From contig BIFP01000020.1 in assembly GCA_005402585.1 (NCBI GenBank), positions 190,198-254,197 on the forward strand: DNA of 64,000 bases. The letters are read 5' to 3'. Below, piece after piece: positions 1 through 9,732 of the stretch. The notes beneath the pieces are model-generated. The model ran no database searches. It saw only the letters and a program-made list of their open reading frames with translations, and was not told the DNA's origin. Position numbers and translations under genes: made by a program. Within the stretch, counting starts at the first letter, position 1; the number at the start of each line of letters is the position of its first letter. This stretch comes from Micromonosporaceae bacterium KJ-029. Its GTDB lineage: Bacteria > Actinomycetota > Actinomycetes > Mycobacteriales > Micromonosporaceae.

Positions 1-393
1 GACCTCAACAGCGAGCAGACCGACAACGCCAAGGCCATCATCGCCGCCACGAAGAAGACCGGCATGGACGAGCGTGCCGCCGTGGTCGCCATCGCCACCT
101 CGCTGCAGGAGTCGAAGCTGGAGAACCTGGGCCACCTCGGTGACCGCAACGACCACGACTCGCAGGGCCTGTTCCAGCAGCGCCCGTCCAGCGGTTGGGG
201 CACGGTCGAGCAGATCACCGACCCCGAGTACTCCACCACCGCGTTCCTCAAGGGCCTCAAGCAGGTCGACGGATGGAAGGACATGCCGCTGACCAAGGCC
301 GCGCAGACCGTACAGGTCTCGGCCTACCCCGACCACTACGCCCAGTGGGAACAGCAGGCCGCCGACCTCGTCGCCCAGAACTGGAACAGCTGA
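1..393 (+). CDS. Lysozyme-like fold protein, C-terminal part (5' end outside window)
   Basis: The reading frame is open from the first base of the window and ends with TGA at 391-393, giving 130 visible residues; the N-terminus is missing. The visible part contains QESKLENL, a GDRND segment and GLFQQRPSSGWG. This order (a Glu-Ser pair, then a Gly-Leu-Phe-Gln motif) resembles the lysozyme/soluble transglycosylase fold of actinobacterial secreted proteins that cut or bind peptidoglycan. The family link is inferred from motifs only. Such genes are often annotated as hypothetical. It converges on purE, with a bidirectional hairpin at 426-464 between them. Confidence 0.6.
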   Translation, partial: DLNSEQTDNAKAIIAATKKTGMDERAAVVAIATSLQESKLENLGHLGDRNDHDSQGLFQQRPSSGWGTVEQITDPEYSTTAFLKGLKQVDGWKDMPLTKAAQTVQVSAYPDHYAQWEQQAADLVAQNWNS

Positions 394-425
394 CCGACAG
401 ACCTTCCTCTCCAGGGGAACAAGAA

Positions 426-464
426 CCGCTGGCCGGTACCCGATGTCCGGGTGCCGGCCAGCGG
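426..464. terminator. Bidirectional terminator hairpin between the lysozyme-like gene and purE
   Basis: Arms 426-442 and 448-464 form a 17-bp stem with one mismatch around a 5-nt loop. It sits between two convergent genes ending at 393 and 472. There is no U-tract, as is usual for terminators in GC-rich actinobacteria. Confidence 0.75.
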
Positions 465-471
465 CGTCGGC

Positions 472-963
472 TCAGGTGAGGGAGGCGCGCAGCGCCGCAT
501 CCTTCTCGGCGACCAACTGCTCCAGGTCGGCCTGGTACGCCGACATCCGGTCGAACAGGGCAGGGTCGGCGGTGCTCAGGATGCGTACGGCGAGCAGTCC
601 GGCGTTGCGGGCGTTGCCGATCGACACGGTGGCCACCGGCACGCCGGCCGGCATCTGCACGATCGACAGCAGCGAGTCCAGGCCGTCCAGGTGCTTCAGC
701 GGCACCGGCACACCGATCACCGGCAGCGGCGTCACCGAGGCGACCATGCCAGGCAGGTGGGCCGCGCCGCCGGCACCGGCGATGATGACCTTCATGCCCC
801 GACCGGCGGCGGCCCGGCCGTAGTCGATCATCTTGACCGGGGTGCGGTGCGCCGAGACGACCTCGACCTCGTAGGGCACCTCGAACTCGGCGAGTGCCTC
901 GGCGGCGGCCTTCATCGTCGGCCAGTCCGAGTCGCTACCCATGATCAAACCGACGGTGCTCAC
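472..963 (-). CDS. purE: N5-carboxyaminoimidazole ribonucleotide mutase PurE
   Basis: This 163-residue protein matches the size of class I PurE, which converts N5-CAIR to CAIR in purine synthesis in the cytoplasm. The N-terminal MGSDSDW motif (about residues 8-14) and the [11 protein letters not shown] segment are the substrate-binding signatures of the family. The GTG start is supported by GGAGGA nine bases upstream. It lies 52 bp downstream of purK on the same strand. PurK makes the substrate of PurE, so the two form a functional pair and probably one transcript. A short repeat-like sequence fills the gap between them. Confidence 0.97.
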   Translation of the reverse strand: MSTVGLIMGSDSDWPTMKAAAEALAEFEVPYEVEVVSAHRTPVKMIDYGRAAAGRGMKVIIAGAGGAAHLPGMVASVTPLPVIGVPVPLKHLDGLDSLLSIVQMPAGVPVATVSIGNARNAGLLAVRILSTADPALFDRMSAYQADLEQLVAEKDAALRASLT

Positions 964-983
964 GCTGGTCTATCCTCCGTGCC

Positions 984-1030
984 ATTCTTCGTTCGCGACT
1001 GCGGGGCTCGCAAGCTCACTCCTCGCGCTC
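984..1030. repeat. Short intergenic repeat-like element overlapping the 3' end of purK
   Basis: The stretch between purK and purE carries short GC-rich inverted segments and includes the purK stop codon (1016-1018) and its last codons, encoding EREE. It resembles a short dispersed sequence I remember from Micromonospora and Salinispora intergenic regions. No second copy was seen in this window, so its repeat status is inference from memory. Confidence 0.4.
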
Positions 1031-2200
1031 ACCGACGCCGTCCCGCAGCCAGCGGGCCGCCCGGGCGGCCCGGGCGCGTGCCTCGTTCAGGTCGTCGCCG
1101 AGCACGGTGACGTGCCCGATCTTGCGGCCGGGACGCACCTGCTTGCCGTACAGGTGCACCTTGGCCGTCGGTTCGGCGGCGAAGAGGTGGTGCAGTCGCT
1201 CGTCGACCGGCATCCCGCCGGGCTCGCCGCCGAGCACGTTCGCCATCACCACCACCGGCGCGGTCAGCGAGGTGTCGCCCATCGGGTAGTCCAGGACCGC
1301 CCGCAGGTGCTGTTCGAACTGCGAGGTGCGGGCGCCCTCGATGGTCCAGTGCCCGGAGTTGTGCGGGCGCATCGCCAGCTCGTTGACCATGATCCGGCTC
1401 CCGGCCGGGTCGGCCACCTCGAACAGCTCCACCGCCAGCAGGCCCACCACGCCGAGTTCGGTGGCGAGATCGATGGCGAGCTGCTGGGCGGAGACCGCCA
1501 GTTTCTCCGGCAGGCCGGGGGCGGGGGCCAGCACCTCGACGCAGATCCCGTCCCGCTGCACCGTCTCCACGACGGGGTACACGGCGACCTGCCCGAACGG
1601 TGAGCGGGCCACCTGCACGGCCAGCTCCCGGCGCAGCGCCACCCGCTCCTCGACGATGAGCTTCGTGCCGCCGGCGAGCAGCGTCTCCGCCAACTCGGTG
1701 GCGTTCGCGGCGTCGCTGACCGGCCAGACGCCCCGGCCGTCGTACCCGCCACGGGCCGCCTTGAGCATCACCGGCCAGCCCACCTCGTCGCCGAAGCCGA
1801 TCAGGTCGGCCGGGGAGGTGACCGGCCGCCACCGTGGGTTCGGCGCGCCCAGCGCACCGAGCCGTTCCCGCATCACCTGCTTGTCCTGGGCGTGCACGAG
1901 TGCGTCGGCCGGCGGGAACAGCTTCACCCCCTCGTCGGCCAGGGCACGGATGTGCTCGGTCGGGACGTGCTCGTGGTCGAAGGTGACCACGTCGCAGCCC
2001 TTGGCGAAGGTACGCAGCGCAGCCAGGTCGGTGTGGTCGCCGTACTGGACGTCGGCGGCGACCAGAGCCGCCCCGTCGTCCGGGGCGAGCGCGAGCACAC
2101 GCAGCGACTGGCCGAGGGCGATCGCGGCCTGGTGGGTCATCCGGGCCAGCTGGCCGCCGCCCACCATGCCGACAACGGGCAGACCGGTTCGGGAATCCAT
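1016..2200 (-). CDS. purK: N5-carboxyaminoimidazole ribonucleotide synthase PurK
   Basis: This 394-residue ATP-grasp enzyme carboxylates AIR to N5-CAIR using ATP and bicarbonate, the step before PurE. The N-terminus has a nucleotide-binding GGGQLARM loop (about residues 14-21), and the middle contains the ATP-grasp core with MLKAARGGYDGRG. Length is normal for the family. The ATG start has a TAGGCT -10-like box ten bases upstream (2211-2216), suggesting a very short leader. The last residues (EREE) come from a repeat-like sequence that also supplies the stop codon, so the natural C-terminus may have been altered. Operon with purE. Confidence 0.96.
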   Translation of the reverse strand: MDSRTGLPVVGMVGGGQLARMTHQAAIALGQSLRVLALAPDDGAALVAADVQYGDHTDLAALRTFAKGCDVVTFDHEHVPTEHIRALADEGVKLFPPADALVHAQDKQVMRERLGALGAPNPRWRPVTSPADLIGFGDEVGWPVMLKAARGGYDGRGVWPVSDAANATELAETLLAGGTKLIVEERVALRRELAVQVARSPFGQVAVYPVVETVQRDGICVEVLAPAPGLPEKLAVSAQQLAIDLATELGVVGLLAVELFEVADPAGSRIMVNELAMRPHNSGHWTIEGARTSQFEQHLRAVLDYPMGDTSLTAPVVVMANVLGGEPGGMPVDERLHHLFAAEPTAKVHLYGKQVRPGRKIGHVTVLGDDLNEARARAARAARWLRDGVGEREE

Positions 2201-2221
2201 AGCGGCGCCAAGCCTATCCGG

Positions 2222-2243
2222 GCCGGTCGGGACACCGACCGGC
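2222..2243. terminator. Terminator hairpin after the DUF255 gene
   Basis: A perfect 9-bp stem (2222-2230 with 2235-2243) closes a GACA tetraloop. It lies between the stop of the DUF255 gene (2256, minus strand) and the start of purK (2200), so it probably ends the upstream transcript. Confidence 0.65.
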
Positions 2244-2255
2244 GGACACCTGATC

Positions 2256-4352
2256 TCAGCGCAGCTGCGCCACCAGGTCCTCGACGCCGGTGACCGGCCG
2301 CTGGCAGACGAAGCCCCGGCAGACGTACGCGGCGGGCCGGCCGTCGAGCAGCGGCCGGTCGGCCAGCAGCGGCACCCCCGGCTGGTCCGGGTGGCCCGCG
2401 ACGATCACCGCACCGGGCGGGGCGTGCCGGTACGCCGCCGCCACCAACGGATCATCGGCCGGGTTCCCGGTGGCCACCGCGATCTCGTACGGCCCGGAGA
2501 GCAGCGCCTCCCCCACGGTCGCCGCGTACCCGGTGAACCGGGCGTGCCGCCCGACGATCGGCGCGACGGTGGACAGGGCCGCCTCGGCGGCCTCCCGGTA
2601 ACGGGTCTCCCCGGTCAGCGCCGCGTACGTCACCAGGGCGGCGGCTATCGCGGACCGGCCGGAGGGGGTGGCGTTGTCGGTCGGGTCGGCCGGCCGGGTC
2701 ACCAGCCGCTCCGCGTCGTCGGCGGTGTCGTAGAACGCACCCCCGGGCGCGGCGAAGTGCGCCAGGGCAGCATCGAGCAGTTGCCCGGCCAACTCCAGCC
2801 ACCGCCCCTCGCCGGTGACCTGGTGCATGGCGCAGAACGCCTCGGCGACACAGCCGTAGTCCTCCAGGACCCCGGCCGGCTCGCCGACCCGGCCGTCCCG
2901 GGAGGCACGGCGCAGCCGCCCGTCCACGACGTGCACCCGGGCGAGGTACTCGGCGGTGTCCCGCATCGCGCCGTCGGCGACGATGGTGACCCCCTCCAGC
3001 AGGTTCGCCTCTCCCTCGGTGCCGATCCGGCCGGAGGTCTCGGCGAGCCGGACGAACTCGGCGAGGGCGGTGACGGCCAGCCCGTTCCAGGCGGCCACCA
3101 CCTTGTCGTCCCGGGCCGGCTGCGGCCGGGTGTCCCGGGCGGCCAGCAGCCTGCTCACGACGCCCTGCCAGCGGGCGCGTACCTCCGGGTCGGCGTCGTC
3201 GACGTCACGGGCCAGCTTCAGCACGCTCATGCCGTGCTCAACGCCTCTCCTTCCGTCCGGAGCGCCGCCCTGCGGCGCGGAGGCGGAATGAGGGGCGAAG
3301 GTGCCGGCCTCGGTGACAGCGAACAGGTCGGCGGCCCAGCGGCCGTCCTCCTCGCCGAGCGCCTCGACCAGCTGGGCCGGGGTCCAGGCGTAGGTGAGCC
3401 CCTCGACGCCCTCGGTGTCGGCGTCCAGCGCGGAGGCGAAGCCCTGGCCGGGCCGGTGCAGCTCGTCGGCGAGGAACCGGGCGATGTCCCGGGCCACCCG
3501 CAGCGCCAGCGCGTCCCCGGTGAGCCGCCACAGCTGCGTGTAGACCCGCAGCAGCAGGGCGTTGTCGTAGAGCATCTTCTCGAAGTGCGGCACGGTCCAG
3601 TGCGCGTCCACCGAGTACCGGGCGAAGCCGCCGGCGAGCTGGTCGTGGATGCCGCCCCGGGCCATCGCCTCGCAGGTGTGCCGGACGATCTCCAGGCTCC
3701 GCGTCGAGCCGGTGCGCTGGTGGTGGCGGAGCAGGAAGAGCAGGTTCATGTGCGGCGGGAACTTCGGTGCGCCGCCGAAGCCGCCGTTGGTCTCGTCGTA
3801 CTCACCGGCCAGCTGTTCGGCGGCGGCGTCGAGCAGTTCGGCGGTGAGCGGGACGCTCGGGCCGCCCACGGCCTGCGCGCCCCCGATCGCCTCCACCACC
3901 GCGGCGCCCTGGCGTAGCACGGCGTCGCGCTGGTCCTGCCAGGCGGTGCTGACCGACTGGAGCAGCCGGATGAAGTTCGGGCGGGGGAAGTACGTCCCGC
4001 AGAAGAACGGGGTGCCGTCCGGGGTGGCGAAGACCGTCATCGGCCAGCCACCCTGCCCGGTCATCGCCTGCGTGGCGGCCATGTAGACGGCGTCCACGTC
4101 GGGCCGCTCCTCGCGGTCCACCTTGATCGATACGAAGCCCTCGTTCAGCAGCTTGCCGACGGTCTCGTCCTCGAACGACTCGTGTGCCATCACGTGGCAC
4201 CAGTGGCAGGCGGAGTAGCCGACCGAGATGAGCACCGGCACGTCCCGCCGTTTCGCCTCGGCGAACGCCTCGTCGCACCAGGGCCACCAGTCCACCGGGT
4301 TGGCGGCGTGCTGGAGCAGATAGGGGCTGGTGGCGTCCGCGAGTCTGTTCAC
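2256..4352 (-). CDS. DUF255 thioredoxin-fold protein (YyaL/SSP411 family)
   Basis: This 698-residue protein has an N-terminal thioredoxin-like domain with CHWCH (Cys49 and Cys52) and a long C-terminal alpha/alpha-barrel region like N-acylglucosamine epimerases. The family is widespread but its biochemical role is unclear. M. tuberculosis Rv1084 appears to be the counterpart, and it also lies near mca (from memory). A 19-residue segment (residues 353-371, bases 3240-3296) interrupts the otherwise conserved GTF-EHG junction and looks like an in-frame repeat insertion. The GTG start sits six bases after a TATGGT box, so the mRNA is probably leaderless. Confidence 0.93.
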   Translation of the reverse strand: MNRLADATSPYLLQHAANPVDWWPWCDEAFAEAKRRDVPVLISVGYSACHWCHVMAHESFEDETVGKLLNEGFVSIKVDREERPDVDAVYMAATQAMTGQGGWPMTVFATPDGTPFFCGTYFPRPNFIRLLQSVSTAWQDQRDAVLRQGAAVVEAIGGAQAVGGPSVPLTAELLDAAAEQLAGEYDETNGGFGGAPKFPPHMNLLFLLRHHQRTGSTRSLEIVRHTCEAMARGGIHDQLAGGFARYSVDAHWTVPHFEKMLYDNALLLRVYTQLWRLTGDALALRVARDIARFLADELHRPGQGFASALDADTEGVEGLTYAWTPAQLVEALGEEDGRWAADLFAVTEAGTFAPHSASAPQGGAPDGRRGVEHGMSVLKLARDVDDADPEVRARWQGVVSRLLAARDTRPQPARDDKVVAAWNGLAVTALAEFVRLAETSGRIGTEGEANLLEGVTIVADGAMRDTAEYLARVHVVDGRLRRASRDGRVGEPAGVLEDYGCVAEAFCAMHQVTGEGRWLELAGQLLDAALAHFAAPGGAFYDTADDAERLVTRPADPTDNATPSGRSAIAAALVTYAALTGETRYREAAEAALSTVAPIVGRHARFTGYAATVGEALLSGPYEIAVATGNPADDPLVAAAYRHAPPGAVIVAGHPDQPGVPLLADRPLLDGRPAAYVCRGFVCQRPVTGVEDLVAQLR
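3240..3296. repeat. 57-bp in-frame palindromic insertion inside the DUF255 gene
   Basis: These 19 codons split a GTF-EHG junction that is continuous in family members as I recall them. The segment holds a hairpin, GCGCCGC (3262-3268) with GCGGCGC (3272-3278). It encodes a low-complexity Ala/Pro/Gly/Arg loop that keeps the frame. This looks like a small palindromic element inserted into coding sequence. Confidence 0.55.
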
Positions 4353-4358
4353 CCGACG

Positions 4359-4364
4359 ACCATA
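4359..4364 (-). promoter_or_regulatory. -10 box for leaderless DUF255 mRNA
   Basis: TATGGT read on the minus strand lies six bases before the GTG start at 4352. No ribosome binding site is present, consistent with leaderless transcription. Confidence 0.6.
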
Positions 4365-4377
4365 TCGACCCGGGCTC

Positions 4378-6909
4378 TCAGGAGGCGCCGTCGGCGCGGA
4401 GGGGGAGGACGTTGGTGGGGGCCTGGCGGGCGAGGGAACCGAGGACGGCGGCGATCTTGTCCGCCGGCATCGGCTTGAAGAAGTGGTAGCCCTGGGCGGC
4501 GTTGCAGCCCAGCTCGGCCAACGCCGACCGCTGCGCGGCGGTCTCCACCCCCTCGGCCACCACCCGCAAGCCCAGCTCGTGGGCCAACCCCACGGTGGTA
4601 CGCACGATCGCCGCCGCCTCCGGCGAGTCCGCCATCCGGAGCACGAACGACCGGTCGACCTTCAACTCGTCCACGGTGACCCTGGTGAGGAAGGTCAGCG
4701 AGGAGAAGCCGGTGCCGAAGTCGTCCACGGCCAGCTGCACACCCATCGACCGCAGCGAGGTGAGCACCTGGTCGATCACCTCCAGCTCGCTCATCACCAC
4801 AGTCTCGGTGATCTCCAGGACCAGCCGGTCGGCCGGCACCTGGTGCCGGCGCAGCGCCTCGCCGATCTCCGCCGGCAGCCGGTGGTCGAGCAGGCTACGG
4901 GCGGAGAGGTTGACCGAGATGGGGATGTCGAGGCCCTCCCGGGCCCAACCGGCGGCGATTGCGAGCGCCTTGTCCAGCACGTACCGGGTGAAGGTGCCCA
5001 GCTGATCGCTGTTCTCCACCGGCCGGATGAAGTCGGCCGGGCCCAGCAGGCCCCGGCGCGGGTGCCGCCAGCGGATCAGCGCCTCCACGCCGGTCGGCGC
5101 CCCGGTGGCCAGATCCACCGCCGGTTGCAACACCAGCACCAGCTGATCGTCGGCCTGCAACGCCTCGCGCAGCTCGGCGAGCAGGGCCAGCTGGTCGGTG
5201 CTGGCCGCGTCCCGTGCGCCGTCGTACGCGGACACGCTGCCGCCGCCGGCCTTGGCCTGGTACATGGCGATGTCGGCCCGGCGCAGCAGCTCGGTCAGGT
5301 CGGCGGTGCCGGCCGCGGCCACCACCACACCGACGGAGACCTCGACGGACATCCGAACCCCGGCCACCTCGGCCGGCGCGGCCAGCCGCTCGGCGATGTC
5401 CCGAGCCTGGCGCAGCGCGTACGCCATCGGGGCGGCGCGGTCGTCCACCACCGGGACCGACGTCAGCAGCAGCGCGAACTCGTCGCCGCCGAGCCGGGCC
5501 AGCAGGTCACCGGAGCGGGCCAGGGCGCCGAGCCGGTTGGCGGTCAGCCGCAGCAGCTGATCGCCGGCGGCGTGTCCGAGCGTGTCGTTGACCTCCTTGA
5601 ACTGGTCGATGTCCAGCAGCAGCAGGGCAACGGGTTGATCGTGGGCGAGCTCCCGCAGCCCCTGGTCGCCCCGGCTGAGCATGGCCGCCCGGTTGGCCAG
5701 CCCGGTCAGCGGATCGTGCACCGCCTCGTACGACGAACGCGCGGTGACCAGCCGCAGCTCCCGGTGGGTCGCCGCGTCGTGCAGGGCGGCGGCCAGGGCG
5801 TCGGCGAAGGCGGCCAGTCCGTCCCGCTCCCGCCCGCTGGGCGGACCCGTACGGGGAAACCGGACGCGCAGCCGGCCGACCCGCGCCTCGCCCACCGACA
5901 GGTCGCGGACCAGTTCCTCCGGGGCGGGCTCGTCGTCCCCTGGTGGCGCGATCTCCCGGTCGACCACCTGGCCGCTGGGGTCACCCCGGTAGCGGCGCCA
6001 CCGCCCGTCGCCCCGGGCCACCTCCACGTCGACGATCTCTGCCTCGAACAGCGTCAGGGCGCCGGTGACGCCCGCCATGGCCACGCCGCGCTCGTCGAGC
6101 TGGTTCAGCGCGGCGGTGGCCTCGGCGAGCGACCGCCAGGTACGCCGTTCCCGGTCGTCGCGCAGCCGCTGCCGGTAGGTCTGCTGGAGCAGCCACAGCG
6201 GGGCGGGCAGCAGCAACAGCCACCGGGGGTCGATCTCGATCAGCACCACCACGAGCAGGCCGAACACCACGTTGCCGACGAACATCAACAACTTGCCCCG
6301 CAGCGCGGCGAGCAGCGGGCGGCCGATCGGCATCCCGTGCCGCAGCGACAGCATGACCCCGCCCAGCCAGGCGCCGGCCAGCACGTAGGTGACGGCGCCG
6401 GCGGCGACCGCGAGCGCGAGCGCCGGGGTCGGGGTGGCCAGCGTCGGCTGGCCCAGGGCGGTCGTGACCGACACCGCGAGCGCGGTGGCGGCGGTCTGCG
6501 CGCCGGCGATGCGGACGACGTCCCACGTCGACCGGCCCTCGTCCACGACTGTCAGCACCGTCCAGGCCAGCGCGACACCGACCAACGCCGCAGCGGGCAG
6601 CCACCCGGGCGCTACCAGGTAGAGGCAGACGACCAGCGCCGCCTCGCCCCAGGTGACGCTGACCACGCCGGCCGCGGCGCGGAACCGGAGCCGGGCCAGC
6701 TGCGACAGGGCGAACGCGGCGACCGCGATGCCGAACCGGGCCAGCCCGCCGATCGGATCGTCGGCCGGCAGCCCCGCCGGCAAACTCAGCCCGACCACGG
6801 CGGCGACCAGTGCGGTGCCGACGACGGCGGCCGTGAGCAGGTGCACCCCGAGTGGCGTACCACGCCCTGCGGGCCGGTCGAGCGAATGACCGGCCCGGCC
6901 GGAGGTCAC
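4378..6909 (-). CDS. Membrane GGDEF-EAL cyclic di-GMP turnover protein
   Basis: I chose the GTG at 6909 because a GGGAGGGGG ribosome binding site lies just upstream; this gives 843 residues, while an ATG 51 codons earlier has no such site. About eight hydrophobic segments fill residues 15-245, followed by a GAF-like stretch. A diguanylate cyclase domain ([10 protein letters not shown] near 396, intact GGDEF near 472) and an EAL phosphodiesterase domain (EALIRW near 607, [15 protein letters not shown]) follow. Both catalytic signatures are intact, so it could make and degrade c-di-GMP; net activity cannot be read from sequence. It is alone between the DUF255 gene and a small membrane protein gene. 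Confidence 0.92.
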   Translation of the reverse strand: MTSGRAGHSLDRPAGRGTPLGVHLLTAAVVGTALVAAVVGLSLPAGLPADDPIGGLARFGIAVAAFALSQLARLRFRAAAGVVSVTWGEAALVVCLYLVAPGWLPAAALVGVALAWTVLTVVDEGRSTWDVVRIAGAQTAATALAVSVTTALGQPTLATPTPALALAVAAGAVTYVLAGAWLGGVMLSLRHGMPIGRPLLAALRGKLLMFVGNVVFGLLVVVLIEIDPRWLLLLPAPLWLLQQTYRQRLRDDRERRTWRSLAEATAALNQLDERGVAMAGVTGALTLFEAEIVDVEVARGDGRWRRYRGDPSGQVVDREIAPPGDDEPAPEELVRDLSVGEARVGRLRVRFPRTGPPSGRERDGLAAFADALAAALHDAATHRELRLVTARSSYEAVHDPLTGLANRAAMLSRGDQGLRELAHDQPVALLLLDIDQFKEVNDTLGHAAGDQLLRLTANRLGALARSGDLLARLGGDEFALLLTSVPVVDDRAAPMAYALRQARDIAERLAAPAEVAGVRMSVEVSVGVVVAAAGTADLTELLRRADIAMYQAKAGGGSVSAYDGARDAASTDQLALLAELREALQADDQLVLVLQPAVDLATGAPTGVEALIRWRHPRRGLLGPADFIRPVENSDQLGTFTRYVLDKALAIAAGWAREGLDIPISVNLSARSLLDHRLPAEIGEALRRHQVPADRLVLEITETVVMSELEVIDQVLTSLRSMGVQLAVDDFGTGFSSLTFLTRVTVDELKVDRSFVLRMADSPEAAAIVRTTVGLAHELGLRVVAEGVETAAQRSALAELGCNAAQGYHFFKPMPADKIAAVLGSLARQAPTNVLPLRADGAS

Positions 6910-7088
6910 CGACCCCCTCCCGCCGACCGGGGACAGGACACGCGGAGGGCCGACGCGACTGCGATGGTCATCGGCGCCCCCTTCCGCGCACGGCTCGAGG
7001 ACTTCTGGTCCCCCCGGCGGAAGGCTAAGCCAAACCCGAAGGTCGCAACAGGGGGCGACCATCCGGTTAGACGTGAATCATGCCCCGA

Positions 7089-7382
7089 TCAGCCGTCGCG
7101 GCGCTGCTGGGGCCCATTGGGAACGTCCGAAGATGAATCCGCCGTCACGGTCCCATCTGTCGGATCAGCGACCGTTCGGTCCGCCGTGCCCGCTCCGGCG
7201 GCGGGCTCCTGACCCGGGAACTGGTCGGGCAGACGGCGCAGCCGCGCGTTCATGTTGCGGATCAGCAGCACGGTGGCGGTGCCCAGGACCAGGATGAGGA
7301 ACAGGCCCATCGGCCCGGCCAGGCCACCCGTGCGGGTGTCCCCGAAGTTGTTCTGGGCGAGCACCTCGGCAACGGTCAGCAT
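7089..7382 (-). CDS. Small single-pass membrane protein next to mca
   Basis: This 97-residue protein has one transmembrane helix (about residues 23-41, GPMGLFLILVLGTATVLLI), a short basic stretch (NMNARLRRLP) and an acidic, Thr/Ser-rich tail. A small membrane protein next to mca also occurs in M. tuberculosis (Rv1083, from memory), so the pairing seems conserved. It lies 48 bp downstream of mca on the same strand and is probably co-transcribed. Function unknown; a role linked to mycothiol detoxification is only inference from position. Confidence 0.75.
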   Translation of the reverse strand: MLTVAEVLAQNNFGDTRTGGLAGPMGLFLILVLGTATVLLIRNMNARLRRLPDQFPGQEPAAGAGTADRTVADPTDGTVTADSSSDVPNGPQQRRDG

Positions 7383-7430
7383 GGGGTTCCTCCGGAGTGC
7401 GGTGTGCGACCAGGGTAGCCCGCCGCCGGA

Positions 7431-8312
7431 TCAGCGGGCATCGGCCGTCTCCCGTACGCCGGCGAACAGGTCGGACTCGGGCAGTGGGCTGTCGACCAGC
7501 GACCGGGCCAGCTGGAAATCCTCCGTCGGCCAGGCGCGCTGCTGCAACTCCATCGGCACCTGGAACCAGAAGCCGTCCGGATCCACCTGGGTGGCGTGGG
7601 CGCGCAGCGCGTCGTCGCGCACCGGGAAGTACTCGGCGCACTCGACCCGGGTGGTGATCCGGGGGCCCTTGTCCGGCCGGTCCTCCCAGCGGGCCAGCCA
7701 CTCCGCGTACGGCGACTCCACCCCGGTGGCCAGGATGGCCTCGTGCAGCGCCATGATCTTGCCCTTGGAGAAGCCGATGTCGTAGTAGAGCTTCAGCGGC
7801 TGCCACGGCTCACCCAGCTCGGGGTAGCGCTGCGCGTCGCCCGCCGCCTCGAAGGCCGCCATGCTGACCTTGTGGCACATGATGTGGTCGGGGTGCGGGT
7901 AACCGCCCTCCTCGTCGTACGTGGTGACGACGTGCGGACGGAACTCACGCATCAGCCGCACCAGCGGGCCGGCGGCCACCGCGACGTCCTGCAGGGCGAA
8001 GCAGCCCTCGGGCAGCGGGGGCAGCGGGTCGCCCTCGGGCAGGCCGGAGTCGACGAAACCCAGCCACGCCTGCTCGACGCCGAGGATCGCGCGCGCCGCG
8101 TCCATCTCCGCCCGCCGGATCTCGGCGATGTTGGCCCACACCTCGGGCCGGTCGAGCTTGGGGTTCAGCACGCTGCCCCGCTCGCCGCCGGTACAGGTGA
8201 CGACCAGCACGTCCACCCCCTCGGCGACGTACTTCGCCGTGGTCGCGGCGCCCTTGCTCGACTCGTCGTCGGGGTGCGCGTGGACGGCCATGAGTCGAAG
8301 TTGTTCTGCCAA
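7431..8312 (-). CDS. mca: Mycothiol S-conjugate amidase Mca
   Basis: Mca is a cytoplasmic zinc amidase that cleaves mycothiol S-conjugates so the mercapturic acid can be exported. The N-terminus reads [16 protein letters not shown], holding the HPDD zinc motif (His13, Asp16), and a second HPDH motif lies near residues 140-146. The TTG at 8312 is chosen because GAGGAG sits eight bases upstream and the resulting N-terminus ([16 protein letters not shown]) matches the family; this gives 293 residues, close to the usual 290. The ATG seven codons later is less likely. It is divergent from the DUF4307 gene. Confidence 0.95.
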   Translation of the reverse strand: MAEQLRLMAVHAHPDDESSKGAATTAKYVAEGVDVLVVTCTGGERGSVLNPKLDRPEVWANIAEIRRAEMDAARAILGVEQAWLGFVDSGLPEGDPLPPLPEGCFALQDVAVAAGPLVRLMREFRPHVVTTYDEEGGYPHPDHIMCHKVSMAAFEAAGDAQRYPELGEPWQPLKLYYDIGFSKGKIMALHEAILATGVESPYAEWLARWEDRPDKGPRITTRVECAEYFPVRDDALRAHATQVDPDGFWFQVPMELQQRAWPTEDFQLARSLVDSPLPESDLFAGVRETADAR

Positions 8313-8535
8313 GGCTGGCGCTCCTCGTCTCTGCCCAATCGGCCGGCCCTCCCCCGGGCCAACCGTTGACCTGCCGAAATCCTCCCCGTCGCGGTACCGG
8401 CCCGCGCCGGCTGTCATATTTGACACCAGCTGCATTCGACGCCAGCTGCATCTAACACCGAGTCGGGCAGGAAAAGACGGGCCTCCGCCATTCTTGCCGA
8501 TGCCGCCGACAACAACGCCAGGGAGATACCCGCCG

Positions 8536-8970
8536 GTGACCGAGACGCACGCCACACTTCCACCGGACACTCCGGTGTTCCCGCCCGGACGGTACGGCCG
8601 CCGCCGTACCCCCGGCCGCCGCCGGCCGGTGCTGACCGTGCTGCTGGCGGTCGCCGTGGTCGTAGCGCTCACCGCAGTCTCGTTCCGGCTCTACCGACAG
8701 TACGGCGATCCGGCGTACGACGCCCAGGTGCTCACCTACGGCGAAATCACGGACACCCAGGTGGTGGTCGACTTCCGGGTGACCCTGCCGGACGGCGCAT
8801 CGGCGGTGTGCCTACTGCGCGCCCGGGATCACGCCGGCGCCGAGGTGGCCCGCGAGGAGGTACCGGTGACCGTCGGAGCGGGGCAGCGCCAGGTCACCGT
8901 GCGGCACCGCCTCGCCACCACCGCCAAGCCGTTCATCGGCGAAGTCGTCCGCTGCCGACCGGCCGCCTGA
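8536..8970 (+). CDS. DUF4307 membrane protein
   Basis: A 144-residue protein with a Pro/Arg-rich N-terminus, one transmembrane helix (about residues 37-55, [19 protein letters not shown]) and an extracytoplasmic beta-rich domain. This is the DUF4307 family, and an equivalent gene lies between mca and greA in M. tuberculosis (Rv1081c, from memory). The GTG at 8536 follows GGGAGA by nine bases; an in-frame ATG further upstream at about 8500 lacks a clear site. Function unknown. It is followed 177 bp later by greA on the same strand. Confidence 0.8.
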   Translation: MTETHATLPPDTPVFPPGRYGRRRTPGRRRPVLTVLLAVAVVVALTAVSFRLYRQYGDPAYDAQVLTYGEITDTQVVVDFRVTLPDGASAVCLLRARDHAGAEVAREEVPVTVGAGQRQVTVRHRLATTAKPFIGEVVRCRPAA

Positions 8971-9147
8971 GGCCGACCGCGTCGACCCGCCGCCACTGCC
9001 GGTGACAGACGCCGGGCCACCGGCCGGCCGCCGGGACCGCATTCCCTCGGGCGCTCGGGACGTGATCGCCGACACTCCGTGTCGTACGGCACTGGTAACT
9101 TGGAGGTTCACCTGTCAGCCAGCACGCACAACCGAGGAGGACCGCCT

Positions 9148-9645
9148 GTGTCCAATGGCAACGAGGCGCCCGCCACCTGGCTGTCGCAGGACGCGTACGA
9201 CCGCCTGAAGGCCGAGCTCGACGAGTTGATCGCCAACCGGCCGATCATCGCCGCCGAGATCAACGCCCGGCGTGAGGAAGGCGACCTGCGCGAGAACGGC
9301 GGCTACCACGCCGCCCGCGAGGAGCAGGGCAAGGCCGAAGGGCGCATCCTCTACCTGAAGGAGCTGCTCCGCACCGCCCAGGTCGGCGAGGCTCCGACCG
9401 TGAACGCCGTGGCGCCCGGAATGGTCGTGACGATCTACTTCGACGACGACGCCGACGACACAGAGACGTTCCTGCTCGGCTCACGTGAAATCGCCTCAAC
9501 CACCGATCTCACGGTCTACAGCCCCGAGTCGGCCCTCGGCCAGGCGATCCTCGGCGGCGAGGCCGGGCAGACCTGCACCTACACCGCGCCCAGCGGCGCG
9601 GACATCAAGGTGACCGTGGTCAGTTTCGAGCCGTTCTCCGGTTGA
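9148..9645 (+). CDS. greA: Transcription elongation factor GreA
   Basis: This 165-residue protein rescues backtracked RNA polymerase by stimulating transcript cleavage. The N-terminal coiled coil carries the acidic tip region ([18 protein letters not shown], about residues 45-62), and the C-terminal FKBP-like domain follows, ending in VVSFEP. The GTG start has a strong GAGGAGG site seven bases upstream. It is the last gene before a very strong bidirectional terminator shared with ilvA. Confidence 0.96.
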   Translation: MSNGNEAPATWLSQDAYDRLKAELDELIANRPIIAAEINARREEGDLRENGGYHAAREEQGKAEGRILYLKELLRTAQVGEAPTVNAVAPGMVVTIYFDDDADDTETFLLGSREIASTTDLTVYSPESALGQAILGGEAGQTCTYTAPSGADIKVTVVSFEPFSG

Positions 9646-9688
9646 GTCACCCGTCGGCCCGGCACGCTCCGGGGCCGGCCACCAACTC

Positions 9689-9732
9689 CGCGCCAGGGGC
9701 GTGACACCGTGCGGTGTCACGCCCCTGGCGCG
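9689..9732. terminator. Perfect 20-bp bidirectional terminator between greA and ilvA
   Basis: Arms 9689-9708 and 9713-9732 pair without mismatch around a GTGC loop. The right arm overlaps the last codons and stop of ilvA (stop 9717-9719), so the ilvA 3' end is itself part of the hairpin. It separates convergent greA and ilvA. Confidence 0.9.

Noticed and set aside
6910..7088. Possible c-di-GMP riboswitch upstream of the GGDEF-EAL gene
   Set aside because: No match to GEMM motif features could be made out; only GC-rich sequence without the conserved core was seen.
4330..7212. A 960-codon open frame on the plus strand opposite the GGDEF-EAL gene
   Set aside because: It is a shadow of the real gene; the protein is Gly/Arg/Gln-rich low-complexity with no domains, as expected for the opposite strand of GC-rich coding DNA.
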